Below, piece by piece: positions 1 through 8,322 of a stretch of 64,000 nt of DNA. Made by a program: the position numbers and the translations under genes. The first letter of the stretch is position 1, and every line of letters starts with the position of its first letter. The stretch lies in contig NZ_CP047952.1 of assembly GCF_014279875.1 (NCBI RefSeq), positions 1,984,001-2,048,000 of the forward strand, written 5' to 3'. Source of the stretch: Synechococcus sp. MEDNS5 (GTDB lineage: Bacteria > Cyanobacteriota > Cyanobacteriia > PCC-6307 > Cyanobiaceae). The notes beneath the pieces were generated by a model. The model did not search any database, was not told the DNA's origin, and saw only the letters and a program-made list of their open reading frames with translations.

Positions 1-190
1 CATGTACGAGACGGGAGGCACTTCATGTCTTGCATCCAAAACCAGCGGAGGCTTTCTATTCCGGTTTGAGGGGGGCCCTCCAGGATGGGAACAGCAGACC
101 CCACCCCGTCCCTCGCTTGAAACCAGTGTTCTGGTGTCCAAGGATGGAGATCGGATCTTGGAAGTTCCTTACAACGGCCCCTTGCGCTGA
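1..190 (+). CDS. Small exported-type hypothetical protein, 3' end only
   Basis: The frame is open from the window edge to a TGA, so only the last 62 or so residues are visible and the true start lies upstream. The visible part aligns by eye with the C-terminal half of the next gene: both share a Cys/Gly-rich stretch, an F-x-G-G-x-P-G-W motif and a closing Y-N-G-x-x-R. This is therefore a tandem paralogue of an unrecognised small cyanobacterial family. No function can be assigned. Confidence 0.6.
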   Translation, partial: MYETGGTSCLASKTSGGFLFRFEGGPPGWEQQTPPRPSLETSVLVSKDGDRILEVPYNGPLR

Positions 191-264
191 CGGACAAGTC
201 TCAGCGCAATGTTGTTGACACTCCACCGCTCAGTGAGTGCCATAGGAGAGGTTTTCAAAAGACC

Positions 265-633
265 ATGAACCTTTCCACTGTTTCTGCTCTGGCCCTGATC
301 CTGGGCACAGGCACCCTTGCAGGCGCACCCGCGCTTGCTCAGGCCCCTGTTCCCGCGTCACAGATCCGAGCCTTGAATCTGGCCCGTAACACCGCCGTCA
401 CAGAAAATGGTGGACTCAGCGTCTATCGCCCCCAGCCCTGCATGTTCAACACCAGTGGAGGCGGTGGAGAGTGCCTGGTGAAGGACGATGCCAGCGGCTA
501 CACCTTCAAGTTTCTTGGGGGAGTACCGGGCTGGCCTGAAAACGGAAGCGACCCCACAACGGAAACCGAACTTCAGGTTGCGCCTGACGGCCGCAGCGTG
601 ACCAACATCCTCTACAACGGATCACCCCGCTGA
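265..633 (+). CDS. Small secreted hypothetical protein (paralogue of the preceding gene)
   Basis: 122 residues. A clear Sec signal peptide occupies about residues 1-25, with a hydrophobic core and an A-x-A cleavage site ending in PALAQA. The mature protein is about 95 residues with two cysteines (around residues 53 and 70) that could form one disulfide, plus the F-x-G-G-x-P-G-W motif shared with the upstream gene. The likely location is periplasmic or extracellular. Only 2 bp separate its stop from the stop of the convergent aspartoacylase-like gene. The family is not recognised. Confidence 0.75.
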   Translation: MNLSTVSALALILGTGTLAGAPALAQAPVPASQIRALNLARNTAVTENGGLSVYRPQPCMFNTSGGGGECLVKDDASGYTFKFLGGVPGWPENGSDPTTETELQVAPDGRSVTNILYNGSPR

Positions 634-635
634 GA

Positions 636-1559
636 TCAGCCGAGGAGGTTGGCCAAGGCCTCTTTCCAGTCCTTGGAAAGAGGCCAGGCCTCTCGCTTGG
701 TGAAACTCAGGGCGATGGCCTTCTCGGCATAAGCCGCTTCATTAATAAAGACAGGAATCAATCCATCCTCACCCTCAAAAACAGCAGGTTTTGATTCGGC
801 ATTGATGAACAGGGGATCCCCACCTTTCAAGGGTTGCCAATCGCGCCCCTGAAGATTGGGATGCACCACGGCATCGGGCTCACCCGAGCTGCGTCTCGGC
901 AAATCCAAACTGCCCAGGTGGCGGTGAATCACAACCTGGTCGGGATAGCGAGCAGTCCCGTCACGAACCGCAGCGATCCCCGCAATCAGAGCTTCGAGAG
1001 CCAAGCGGGACTGCAGCACGATGTCCGAGCGGCGTACGTTTTGCGGAACGGGTCCAACTTCAATCACCAGACCACAAGGCCAACGCTCCGCAAGAAACCC
1101 CTGTTGCGCAGAGTCCGCTTCGTGCAAATAAATGGGGAGGCCCAGTCGGTGCTGAACCAACGCCGCTAGAGCCAAATCAACAGGCCGGCGTCCATACACA
1201 ACCAGGCAATTGCCCATCGCTGAGGTGGTGCTGTGCAGGTCCACCACCAGGTCGCAGGGCGTCTCCCCCTCCGGGCCGAATTGCTCGAGCAATGCCAGTG
1301 CCTGCAGCATTTCCCGATCCGCTTCAGCAGGCATCGTGGAGGCCTTCTCAAGAAGGTCAGGGCGGAAGGAACGGTTGAGATCGCGGTCGAGGTATCGCCG
1401 GCCTTGCGCGCAAGCCGCAGGATTGCCGATCGCCAGCTGCACGTCGAGACCCTTGGAATCAATCAAAGCCGGCTGTTGGCGCCACTGGTCGAGCAACCAG
1501 GGGCCATTGATCTCATTGCCGTGGGTGCCGGCCACCACCAAAACCCGAGGCCTCACCAT
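636..1559 (-). CDS. Aspartoacylase / AstE-AspA family zinc hydrolase
   Basis: 307 residues from the ATG that begins [16 protein letters not shown]. An upstream extension of the frame is possible but would run into the divergent GST gene. The zinc-ligand pair of the family is visible in G-T-H-G-N-E near residue 12, followed by a NP-A-A-x-x-x-x-R-R-Y-L-D-x-D-L-N-R-S-F block and D-L-H-S-T-T-S supplying the third ligand. Family members deacylate N-acetyl-aspartate or similar N-acyl amino acids. Cyanobacterial members are usually annotated as aspartoacylase, and the real substrate is unknown. Confidence in the family is high and in the substrate low. Confidence 0.85.
   Translation of the reverse strand: MVRPRVLVVAGTHGNEINGPWLLDQWRQQPALIDSKGLDVQLAIGNPAACAQGRRYLDRDLNRSFRPDLLEKASTMPAEADREMLQALALLEQFGPEGETPCDLVVDLHSTTSAMGNCLVVYGRRPVDLALAALVQHRLGLPIYLHEADSAQQGFLAERWPCGLVIEVGPVPQNVRRSDIVLQSRLALEALIAGIAAVRDGTARYPDQVVIHRHLGSLDLPRRSSGEPDAVVHPNLQGRDWQPLKGGDPLFINAESKPAVFEGEDGLIPVFINEAAYAEKAIALSFTKREAWPLSKDWKEALANLLG
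657..685. repeat. 12-bp perfect inverted repeat inside the 3' end of a coding region
   Basis: GGCCTCTTTCCA (657-668) and its exact complement (674-685) flank a 5-base loop. The hairpin lies in the last codons of the aspartoacylase-like gene, just past the stop of the convergent small gene. No T-tract follows on either strand, so it is not a canonical intrinsic terminator. It could still protect 3' ends or slow polymerase where there is only a 2-bp intergenic space. Confidence 0.5.
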
Positions 1560-1609
1560 CCAGCACCTGGCAACACATCCAGACTGACACCACTTGTCAC
1601 TGCTCGCCC

Positions 1610-2599
1610 ATGGCTTTACCTCCTCTGGTTGTTGCCACCGCCAGAGAGGGCTGGAGGTGGCAGTGGCGCCAGCTGATGCAGGGGCTTGGACCGGCCGATG
1701 CCGAAGGGCGTTACCAGCGCCCTGCGAGCGACCGAATGGACGTGCTAATTCCGGACAGGTCGGGGCTGAAACTCCGTACCGACGCGGAGCGTCCACGGTT
1801 GGTGATCGGCAGAAGCTGCCCTTGGGCCCATCGCACCTGGCTGATGCATCGGCTGCGTCGGCTGGAGGGAACCCTCACCCTGCTGATGGCCACAGCAGAC
1901 CACCGCGCAGGACGCTGGTCTCTCGTTCCAGCCTGGTTGGGCTGCGAGTCCCTGCTCGCGCTGTATCAGCACTGCGGCACTCCGCCCCATCACAGGGCCA
2001 CCGTTCCAGCCCTGATCGATCCAGGGATGGGGGCTGAGCCCACTCCCCAACTCCTGGGGAATGACAGCGCAGCACTCACCGAAACGCTCAATCAATGGCC
2101 AGGGGGGGACGGAGCCATGGACTTGGCTCCCGCCGCTCTGGAGCCAGGCATTCAACGCTGGCTGCAGCTCTTGCAACCTGCCGTCAACGATGGCGTCTAC
2201 CGCTGCGGCTTTGCACGCACGCAGAAGGCTTACGACGAGGCCAGCACAGCCTTGTTCTCAGCTCTCGAGGAGGTGGAGGCGGCACTGCAGCACCAGGGCC
2301 CCTGGCTCTGTGGCGCGCAACCCACCATCGCGGATGTGTGCCTGTTCCCCACGTTGATCCGCTGGGAGCTGGTCTACGCCCCGCTCTTTGGATGCAACGC
2401 CCAGCCGTTGTGGATGTTCCCGGCGCTGTGGCGCTGGCGTCAATCCTTCTACGCCCTGCAAGGGGTTGCCGAAACCTGCGATGGCGAGGCCTGGCGCGCC
2501 GACTACTTTGGCGCCCTGTTCCCGTTGAATCCCGGCGGCATCATTCCAGCGGGGCCGGATCTCTGCACACTGATAGGACGTTCCCCGGCATTGCCATGA
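1610..2599 (+). CDS. Glutathione S-transferase of the glutathionyl-hydroquinone reductase (Xi/YqjG) type
   Basis: 329 residues, close to the roughly 320-330 of YqjG/ECM4-type enzymes. The catalytic motif C-P-W-A-H-R lies near residue 69 in the thioredoxin-like N-terminal domain. The C-terminal helical GST domain contains the A[12 protein letters not shown] motif. These enzymes reduce glutathionyl-quinones using an active-site cysteine. It diverges from the aspartoacylase-like gene with a 50-bp gap, and its TGA overlaps the ATG of the following membrane protein, so the two are probably co-transcribed and translationally coupled. Confidence 0.85.
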   Translation: MALPPLVVATAREGWRWQWRQLMQGLGPADAEGRYQRPASDRMDVLIPDRSGLKLRTDAERPRLVIGRSCPWAHRTWLMHRLRRLEGTLTLLMATADHRAGRWSLVPAWLGCESLLALYQHCGTPPHHRATVPALIDPGMGAEPTPQLLGNDSAALTETLNQWPGGDGAMDLAPAALEPGIQRWLQLLQPAVNDGVYRCGFARTQKAYDEASTALFSALEEVEAALQHQGPWLCGAQPTIADVCLFPTLIRWELVYAPLFGCNAQPLWMFPALWRWRQSFYALQGVAETCDGEAWRADYFGALFPLNPGGIIPAGPDLCTLIGRSPALP

Positions 2600-3234
2600 C
2601 CGAAGCCGATCCCCAGTTCGAAGGTGTCTATGGCTCCTATGCGATCACCGAACGGGATCGGCGGGAGGTGCATCGGTATCGAATCGCGCTGCTCGTGAGC
2701 GGCCTTGCACTCAGTGCCGGGCTGCTGCAGTGGTGGCAGCTCGGCAGCGAACTGGCCTGGCTCTGGGTCTTGCCACTCGCCTCTGCCCTCGGATTGGCGC
2801 TGCGCTGGATTCACATCTACCTGCGGCCGTTGCACCAGGCTTTGCAGCTGTTCTGGTTGCTGGGATGCCTGGGATGGTGCGCCTTGCTGGCTCTGAACGG
2901 CCCGGCCGCTGCCCTGCCAACCCTGCAACGTCAGCCCTTGTGGATTCTGGCGATCGGTCCCCTATTCGCGGCAATGGCGGGCATCGGTTTCAAGGAGTTC
3001 TTCTGTTTCCGCAGACCCGAGGCCATCGGCCTCACCCTGTTGCTGCCCATGGCCCTCCTGGGGAGACTGAGCAACCTGCTCCCAGCAGACGTTTGCCTTG
3101 CCTTGCTCACGATGGCTGCTCTGCTCCTGGTGATCTTGGCGGTCCGCAAGTTCGGAATGGACCCAGCCGCCGATATCGGCGATAAGAGCGTGTTTGCTTA
3201 CCTGGAAGCGCAGCGCAACGTCGTCACCCCGTGA
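2596..3234 (+). CDS. DUF2301 family integral membrane protein
   Basis: 212 residues, starting at the ATG that overlaps the upstream stop (ATGA). About six hydrophobic segments follow a soluble N-terminus containing Y-x-I-T-E-R-D-R-x-E-V, a feature of this cyanobacterial and plastid family of unknown role. A cytoplasmic-looking tail ends the protein. It is the middle gene of a tightly overlapping trio (GST, DUF2301, ABC-F). Confidence 0.8.
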   Translation: MTEADPQFEGVYGSYAITERDRREVHRYRIALLVSGLALSAGLLQWWQLGSELAWLWVLPLASALGLALRWIHIYLRPLHQALQLFWLLGCLGWCALLALNGPAAALPTLQRQPLWILAIGPLFAAMAGIGFKEFFCFRRPEAIGLTLLLPMALLGRLSNLLPADVCLALLTMAALLLVILAVRKFGMDPAADIGDKSVFAYLEAQRNVVTP

Positions 3235-5141
3235 GTCTGATCAGCCTTGTTGATGCCTCCAAGGACTTCGGGATCCGCACACTGTTTGAAGGCCTCACCC
3301 TGCATGTGCGGGAGGGCGATCGCCTCGGCCTGATCGGCCCCAACGGAGCCGGGAAATCAACCCTGTTGAGAGTGCTCGCAGGGCTGGAACCCCTCGGCAG
3401 CGGAGAGCGTCGCTGCTCATCCCGACTGCGAGTGGAACTGGTAGGGCAGGACAGCCGCGTGAATCCGGGGCTGACGGTGCTGGAGCAGGTTCTTGCTGGA
3501 TGCGGCGAGAAACGGGATCTGCTGCTGCGCTTCAGCGAGGTCTCGGAAGCCGTTGCGCAAACTCCGGATGACATGGCCCTGATGGGTGAGTTGGGAGCGC
3601 TCAGCGAGCGCATGGATGAAGAGGAGGCCTGGGCGCTGGAGCAGCAGTGCCAGGAGGTGCTGCAACGCCTGGGAATCTCCGACTTGCATCGGCCCGTGGA
3701 AGATCTCTCCGGCGGATACCGCAAACGGGTGGGGTTGGCCTCCGCCCTGGTGGCCTGCCCCGATGTTCTTTTGCTGGACGAACCCACGAACCATCTCGAT
3801 GCCGCGGCGGTGGAGTGGCTGCAGAGCTGGCTGGATCGCTATCCAGGCGCCGTGGTTCTCGTGACCCACGATCGTTATGTGCTGGACCAGGTGACCCGTC
3901 GGATCGTGGAGGTCGAACGGGGGGTCGCGAGCAGCATCGACGGAAATTACAGCGCCTATCTGCAGCGCAAGGCCGACCAGGAAGTGGCCGATGCCGCAGA
4001 GGCTGCGCGGTTCAAGAGCGTGATGCGTCGCGAACTGGCCTGGCTGCGCCAGGGGCCAAAGGCGAGAAGCACCAAACAACGAGCCAGGATCGAAAGGATC
4101 GAGGCCCTCAAGGCGTCACCGGTCAAGCAAGCCAAACAAGAGCTATCAATGAGCAGCGTCAGCCGGCGCATCGGCAAGGTCGTGATCGAGGCCGAGGAGC
4201 TCTCGGTGACAGCGGATGGCCAGCCGGGAGGTCCTTCGCTGCTTCGGGATTTCACCTACAGCTTCAGCCCCGAGGATCGGGTCGGGATCATCGGCCCCAA
4301 CGGCAGCGGCAAATCCACCCTTCTCGATCTCATCGCTGGCCGCCGCCAGGTCACCAGCGGCTCCCTGCGGCTGGGTGACACGGTTCACCTCGGCTACCTC
4401 GATCAGCACACGGATGCGCTCAGCGAGGGCCGCGGTCTCGAGCGAAAGGTGATCGAATTCGTGGAGGAAGCAGCCTCCACGATCGACCTCGGTGGCGAAC
4501 AGTTGAGTGCCTCCCAGCTTCTGGAGCGGTTCCTGTTTCCCCCAGCCCAACAGCACAGCCCTCTCAACAAGCTCTCGGGTGGCGAACGCAGGCGTCTGAG
4601 CCTGTGCAGGATGTTGATCCAGGCTCCCAATGTGCTGTTACTGGACGAACCCACCAACGATCTAGACGTCCAGACCCTGAGCGTCCTTGAGGATCTGCTC
4701 GAGGATTTCCGTGGTTGTGTCGTTGTGGTGTCACACGATCGCTACTTTCTCGACCGAACGATTGATCGGTTGTTCTGTTTCGAAGACGGTCGCCTGAAGC
4801 GGTTCGAGGGCAACTACAGCGCTTTCCTTGAGCACAAACGTGCTCTGGAGAAGAGCAGCTCTGAGCCATCGTCTCTTTCGAAAGAGTCCGCCAGCACCAA
4901 AAAGAAGCCGGCGAAATCCACCGATGCAGGCCCACGCCGCCGCAGTTTCAAGGAATCCAGAGAGCTGGAGACTCTGGAGCGGACACTGCCAGACCTTGAA
5001 AAGCGCAAGGCCGATCTGGAGGAGGCGATCGGGTCAGGCCAGGGAGACCTCACCGATCTCAGTCACGATCTGGCGGCACTGCTTGAGCAACTTCAAGAGA
5101 GCGAAGAACGCTGGTTGGAACTCAGTGAACTGGCTCCTTGA
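3231..5141 (+). CDS. ABC-F family ATPase (Uup-like)
   Basis: 636 residues with a GTG start overlapping the upstream TGA by four bases. Two ABC cassettes in one chain have Walker A motifs GPNGAGKST (about residue 36) and GPNGSGKST (about 354), two LSGG signatures (about 159 and 447), Walker B LLLDEPTNHLD/NDLD, and the linker between cassettes typical of ABC-F. A charged C-terminal tail of about 100 residues is predicted coiled coil, as in Uup. There are no membrane segments, so this is a soluble translation- or DNA-associated ATPase, not a transporter. Uup is the most likely relative because of the C-terminal extension. Confidence 0.9.
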   Translation: MSLISLVDASKDFGIRTLFEGLTLHVREGDRLGLIGPNGAGKSTLLRVLAGLEPLGSGERRCSSRLRVELVGQDSRVNPGLTVLEQVLAGCGEKRDLLLRFSEVSEAVAQTPDDMALMGELGALSERMDEEEAWALEQQCQEVLQRLGISDLHRPVEDLSGGYRKRVGLASALVACPDVLLLDEPTNHLDAAAVEWLQSWLDRYPGAVVLVTHDRYVLDQVTRRIVEVERGVASSIDGNYSAYLQRKADQEVADAAEAARFKSVMRRELAWLRQGPKARSTKQRARIERIEALKASPVKQAKQELSMSSVSRRIGKVVIEAEELSVTADGQPGGPSLLRDFTYSFSPEDRVGIIGPNGSGKSTLLDLIAGRRQVTSGSLRLGDTVHLGYLDQHTDALSEGRGLERKVIEFVEEAASTIDLGGEQLSASQLLERFLFPPAQQHSPLNKLSGGERRRLSLCRMLIQAPNVLLLDEPTNDLDVQTLSVLEDLLEDFRGCVVVVSHDRYFLDRTIDRLFCFEDGRLKRFEGNYSAFLEHKRALEKSSSEPSSLSKESASTKKKPAKSTDAGPRRRSFKESRELETLERTLPDLEKRKADLEEAIGSGQGDLTDLSHDLAALLEQLQESEERWLELSELAP

Positions 5142-5161
5142 GCAGGGGCAACTCAGTCCAG

Positions 5162-5378
5162 CTACGGACGCTTCAGCCAGCGATGCATGGCCTTCTGGAC
5201 CGTTGATCCAGAACACTCTTCCCTCTTCGTCCATGCAGTAGCGACCTTGTCGCTGCTGGATCCGCACCATGGGATCGATCCACACGCCGACCATCTGGTA
5301 ACCATTAATACAAGTGCGTGGCAAGCGTGTTGTTACGGAAACCTCGTCTCCGCTCCTATCGCTGGCACGTCCGCCCAT
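5162..5378 (-). pseudogene. Short conserved-looking protein, possibly frameshifted
   Basis: A minus-strand frame starting at 5378 (or at the internal ATG, 5294) reads ...GVWIDPMVRIQQ...DEEGRVFWINGPE and looks like real protein. As written, the frame continues to 5034 through 108 bases antisense to the ABC-F gene, where it loses protein-like character. If one G of the GGCC near 5191-5194 is skipped, the reading becomes GPE-AMHRWLKRP-stop, ending cleanly at 5162. I infer a single-base frameshift in a gene of about 70 codons. The uninterrupted reading (5034-5378) remains possible. Function unknown. Confidence 0.35.
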
Positions 5379-5428
5379 CAGCCGTATGGTGTGATTGTCG
5401 CCATTGGCCTGGACGCGCCAACGATTCC

Positions 5429-5647
5429 ATGAAATCCATCGACGAACACATCAAAAAGGACCAGTCCGAACTCGAGACGGCCAAGGCTGAAGGGAACGAT
5501 GCCAAGGTGCGTCACATCAGTGAAGAGCTGGAGTCTTTGCAGGACTACAAGAAAGAGCACCCCGAAGATTCCCACGATCCAACGCCTCTGGAGCTCTACT
5601 GCGAAGCCAATCCCGAAGCCGACGAATGCAGGGTCTACGACGACTGA
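5429..5647 (+). CDS. CP12 domain protein, C-terminal cysteine pair only
   Basis: 72 residues. The C-terminal module P-L-E-L-Y-C-E-A-N-P-E-A-D-E-C-R-V-Y-D-D is the hallmark of CP12, the small disordered protein that ties GAPDH and phosphoribulokinase into an inactive complex in the dark. The first half is a charged helix (KKDQSELETAKAEG...). It lacks the N-terminal cysteine pair, and the core AWD-x-VEEL motif is reduced to a loose S-E-E-L-E-S-L. The protein can therefore form only the C-terminal disulfide that contacts GAPDH. A strong terminator follows. Confidence 0.85.
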   Translation: MKSIDEHIKKDQSELETAKAEGNDAKVRHISEELESLQDYKKEHPEDSHDPTPLELYCEANPEADECRVYDD

Positions 5648-5680
5648 CGCTTGACCGTTCACCAGTGAGTGCCATTCAAA

Positions 5681-5706
5681 AGCGGGGCGATTGCCCCGCT
5701 TTTTTG
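5681..5706 (+). terminator. Rho-independent terminator of the CP12 gene
   Basis: An 8-bp GC-rich stem (AGCGGGGC / GCCCCGCT) with loop GATT is followed by six T residues. It lies 34 bases after the CP12 stop and ahead of a convergent gene. Confidence 0.85.
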
Positions 5707-5739
5707 TTTGCAGAGCCCCTGGCCATGCCGGTCAAAGAC

Positions 5740-5922
5740 TCACTGCTCCTCATTGAAGTCCGCAGGGCTACCGGTGAGGCTGCAGACCACCGACTCCTCT
5801 GGCTTCATCTCGCGGATCTCCGCGATCGGACGCCCGCGACGGCGAAGGGCTTCGATCTCTTCCCGGGTCTGGCAGCGGGCGATCAGTTCACCCTGATCGT
5901 CAAAGCAACTGAAAAAGGTCAT
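5740..5922 (-). CDS. Small conserved hypothetical protein
   Basis: 60 residues from the ATG at 5922 (MTFFSCFDDQGELIARC...). Acidic and soluble, with no signal or membrane segment. It contains an RCQTREEIEALRRRGRPIAEIREM helix-turn-helix-like stretch, but I do not recognise a family. It lies about 95 bases downstream of obg on the same strand and could share its transcript. Confidence 0.55.
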   Translation of the reverse strand: MTFFSCFDDQGELIARCQTREEIEALRRRGRPIAEIREMKPEESVVCSLTGSPADFNEEQ

Positions 5923-6016
5923 GAGTTTGCGTTGATCCTTATGTCCTTTATCGCCAGGACACCGGCATCGGACAAGGGCGGATGTGCCCCCGCACACCGG
6001 GACAAACCTGACGCTG

Positions 6017-7006
6017 TCACACGCCGAGCTGCTGCCAGACCTGATCAAGCAAGGTATCGAGCCCCTTGCCCATCACAGCGGAAATCAGCAGAGGTCGTCG
6101 CCCACTCGAGGCCTCCAGCCTCTCCAGCAGGTCCTCTCTCCCCTGCTCATCAAGAAGTTCGAGTTTGTTCACCACCAGCAGGCGTGGACGGCCCACCAGC
6201 CCGTGGCCGTAAGCCTCGAGCTCTTTTTCCACCACCCGCAGATCTCCCAGGGGATCCTCAGCTCCCCCATCCACCAGGTGAATCAGCAAGCGGGTGCGCT
6301 CGATGTGGCGCAGGAAGTCATGGCCCAGGCCAGCGCCTTGAGCGGCTCCAGCAATCAACCCTGGAATGTCTGCAAACACTGTGCCGTCCCCCGAGGGCCT
6401 GCGCACCACTCCAAGATTCGGCACCAATGTGGTGAAGGGATAGTCGGCAATTTTTGGACGGGCTGCGGAGAGAACACTGATGAGGGTGCTTTTGCCCGCA
6501 TTGGGAAGCCCGATGATTCCAACCTCTGCCAGCAGCTTGAGCTCGAGTTGCAGCGGCCACTCCTCGCCCTCCCTGCCTTCGGTGCACTTCTCGGGAGCTC
6601 GATTGCGATTGCTGAGGTAGTGCGCATTCCCGAGACCGCCTCGACCGCCGAAGGCCACCGTGAGCCTTTCGCCAGGGTTTGTGAGATCACCCAACAGGAT
6701 CCCCGTCGTGAGATGGCGCACCTCGGTGCCGCACGGCACCCGGATCACAAGAGGTTGCCCGGAGGCGCCGGTGCATCGGTTGGGACCACCCCGACGTCCG
6801 TCAATGGCCGCAAACAATCGTTTGTATTTGAAATCGAGAAGAGTTTGGAGGTTGGCATCGGCTTCCAGCACTACATCGGCGCCATGCCCACCATCTCCGC
6901 CCGAAGGCCCCCCGGCAGGGACGTACTTCTCCCTTCGGAAGGCCACGATGCCGTCGCCGCCGCGCCCTCCCCGCACGGTGATGCGTGCCTGATCGATGAA
7001 CTGCAC
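6017..7006 (-). CDS. obg: GTPase Obg/CgtA
   Basis: 329 residues using the GTG at 7006, which gives the canonical Obg beginning M-Q-F-I-D-Q-A. An in-frame ATG at 7027 would add seven residues. The Gly-rich OBG fold ([15 protein letters not shown]..., GG-x-GG) occupies about 1-157. The G domain follows with G1 [10 protein letters not shown]3 DIPGLIAGA and G4 NKLE. Obg is an essential 50S-ribosome-assembly and stress GTPase. The C-terminus ends shortly after the G domain, without a long TGS-like extension, as in other cyanobacteria. It is divergent from the ABC ATPase gene, so the two start regions nearly touch. Confidence 0.93.
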   Translation of the reverse strand: MQFIDQARITVRGGRGGDGIVAFRREKYVPAGGPSGGDGGHGADVVLEADANLQTLLDFKYKRLFAAIDGRRGGPNRCTGASGQPLVIRVPCGTEVRHLTTGILLGDLTNPGERLTVAFGGRGGLGNAHYLSNRNRAPEKCTEGREGEEWPLQLELKLLAEVGIIGLPNAGKSTLISVLSAARPKIADYPFTTLVPNLGVVRRPSGDGTVFADIPGLIAGAAQGAGLGHDFLRHIERTRLLIHLVDGGAEDPLGDLRVVEKELEAYGHGLVGRPRLLVVNKLELLDEQGREDLLERLEASSGRRPLLISAVMGKGLDTLLDQVWQQLGV

Positions 7007-7017
7007 GAAACCCCTCG

Positions 7018-8298
7018 ATGGGTTCAACCACCAACCCTAGGATCGTGCAGTGCCGGAGATTGGGCTTGGCAGGCGTTTGCTTCGAAGCGCTCAGCAAGAG
7101 CTATCCACCCCGTGGAGGGTCCGACCCGGTCGAGGTGATCCGTGAGCTCTCTCTGACGATTGAAGACGGGGAATTTCTGGTGCTGGTCGGCCCCTCAGGC
7201 TGCGGGAAAAGCACACTCCTGCGGCTGATGGCGGGCCTGGAAACCCCGAGTTCCGGAGAAATCTTTGTCGGCGACCATCCCGTCAGTCGCCTGCGTCCGG
7301 CCCAACGCAATGTGGCCATGGTGTTTCAGAGCTATGCGCTCTATCCCCACCTCAGCGTGCGCGACAACCTGGGGTTCGGATTGAGGCGCAGTCGCAGGCG
7401 CACCTTTTTGCAGCAGATCGAGGACCAGCTGCATCGCACCACACGATGCTTTCCTCCGCCTCTTTCATTGCGTTCTCCCCGGGAAGCGCGTCTGGAAATC
7501 CGGGTCAATGAGGTCGCCGAGGCCCTCGAACTGGATCAGCTGCTCGATCGGCTCCCAAAAGAGCTCTCTGGGGGCCAAAAACAACGGGTGGCGCTTGGAC
7601 GGGCCATGGCACGGCAACCGGACGTCTTCCTAATGGATGAGCCTCTGAGCAATCTCGATGCCAAGTTGCGCGGAAGCACCCGCACGCGCATCGTTGATCT
7701 GCAGCGACAGCTGGGCACCACCACGCTGTACGTGACCCATGATCAGGTGGAGGCGATGACCATGGGGCACCGGATCGCGGTGCTCAATCAGGGCCGGCTG
7801 CAGCAGCTGGGCACACCGATGGAGCTCTACCGCTGGCCCTCGAATCTCTTTGTGGCCCAGTTCATCGGAAGCCCGCCGATGAATGTGCTTCCCGTGACAG
7901 TGGCCTCAGCAGGAACCCTGCTGCTCGGTGAGCGTCGCCTGCCGGTCGAAGGCGCCCTGGCCGAGGCCCTGCCTGCTCTGGAAGGCCAGCATCTGAACGG
8001 CGGAATCCGCCCGGAACAGCTTCGGATTGCCCCAGCGACCAACCGCAATCTTCCAGCGGATGTCAGTCACAGCGAAGTTTTAGGCAACGAACAGCTGATC
8101 ACCTGCCGGCTACTCGATGGCGACCACTTGATTCAGGTTCGGGCCGATCCTGACCTGGAAGCCCGACCGGGATCCCGCGTGCACCTGGAAGCCGAGCCCA
8201 GCGCATGGCGATTCTTCGATCGTCTTGGAGAGGCCATCGCTCGGCCCCAGCCATCCCGGTCGAGCGAAAACGAACCACTTCTGCCCAACCTGGGCTGA
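7018..8298 (+). CDS. ABC transporter ATP-binding subunit, MalK/UgpC-type (orphan)
   Basis: Up to 426 residues. The start is uncertain: ATG 7018 lies only 11 bp from the obg start, and TTG 7066 would begin just before the nucleotide-binding domain. Walker [10 protein letters not shown] (about residue 60), Q-loop [10 protein letters not shown], signature LSGGQKQR, Walker [13 protein letters not shown] and the H-loop VTHD are present. A C-terminal TOBE regulatory domain follows, as in importers of sugars or glycerol-type solutes. An unusual Arg- and Pro-rich insertion of roughly 35 residues separates the Q-loop region from the signature. No permease or binding protein is adjacent, so the ATPase must serve membrane parts encoded elsewhere. 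GgtA-like use (glucosylglycerol or sugar uptake) is possible but not shown. Confidence 0.85.
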   Translation: MGSTTNPRIVQCRRLGLAGVCFEALSKSYPPRGGSDPVEVIRELSLTIEDGEFLVLVGPSGCGKSTLLRLMAGLETPSSGEIFVGDHPVSRLRPAQRNVAMVFQSYALYPHLSVRDNLGFGLRRSRRRTFLQQIEDQLHRTTRCFPPPLSLRSPREARLEIRVNEVAEALELDQLLDRLPKELSGGQKQRVALGRAMARQPDVFLMDEPLSNLDAKLRGSTRTRIVDLQRQLGTTTLYVTHDQVEAMTMGHRIAVLNQGRLQQLGTPMELYRWPSNLFVAQFIGSPPMNVLPVTVASAGTLLLGERRLPVEGALAEALPALEGQHLNGGIRPEQLRIAPATNRNLPADVSHSEVLGNEQLITCRLLDGDHLIQVRADPDLEARPGSRVHLEAEPSAWRFFDRLGEAIARPQPSRSSENEPLLPNLG

Positions 8299-8322
8299 TG
8301 CAGACACTCGGGGAGGCCCTCC

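Noticed and set aside
1560-1796. N-terminal extension of the aspartoacylase-like protein by 79 residues
   Set aside because: It would overlap the divergent GST gene, and the family start fits the ATG at 1559.
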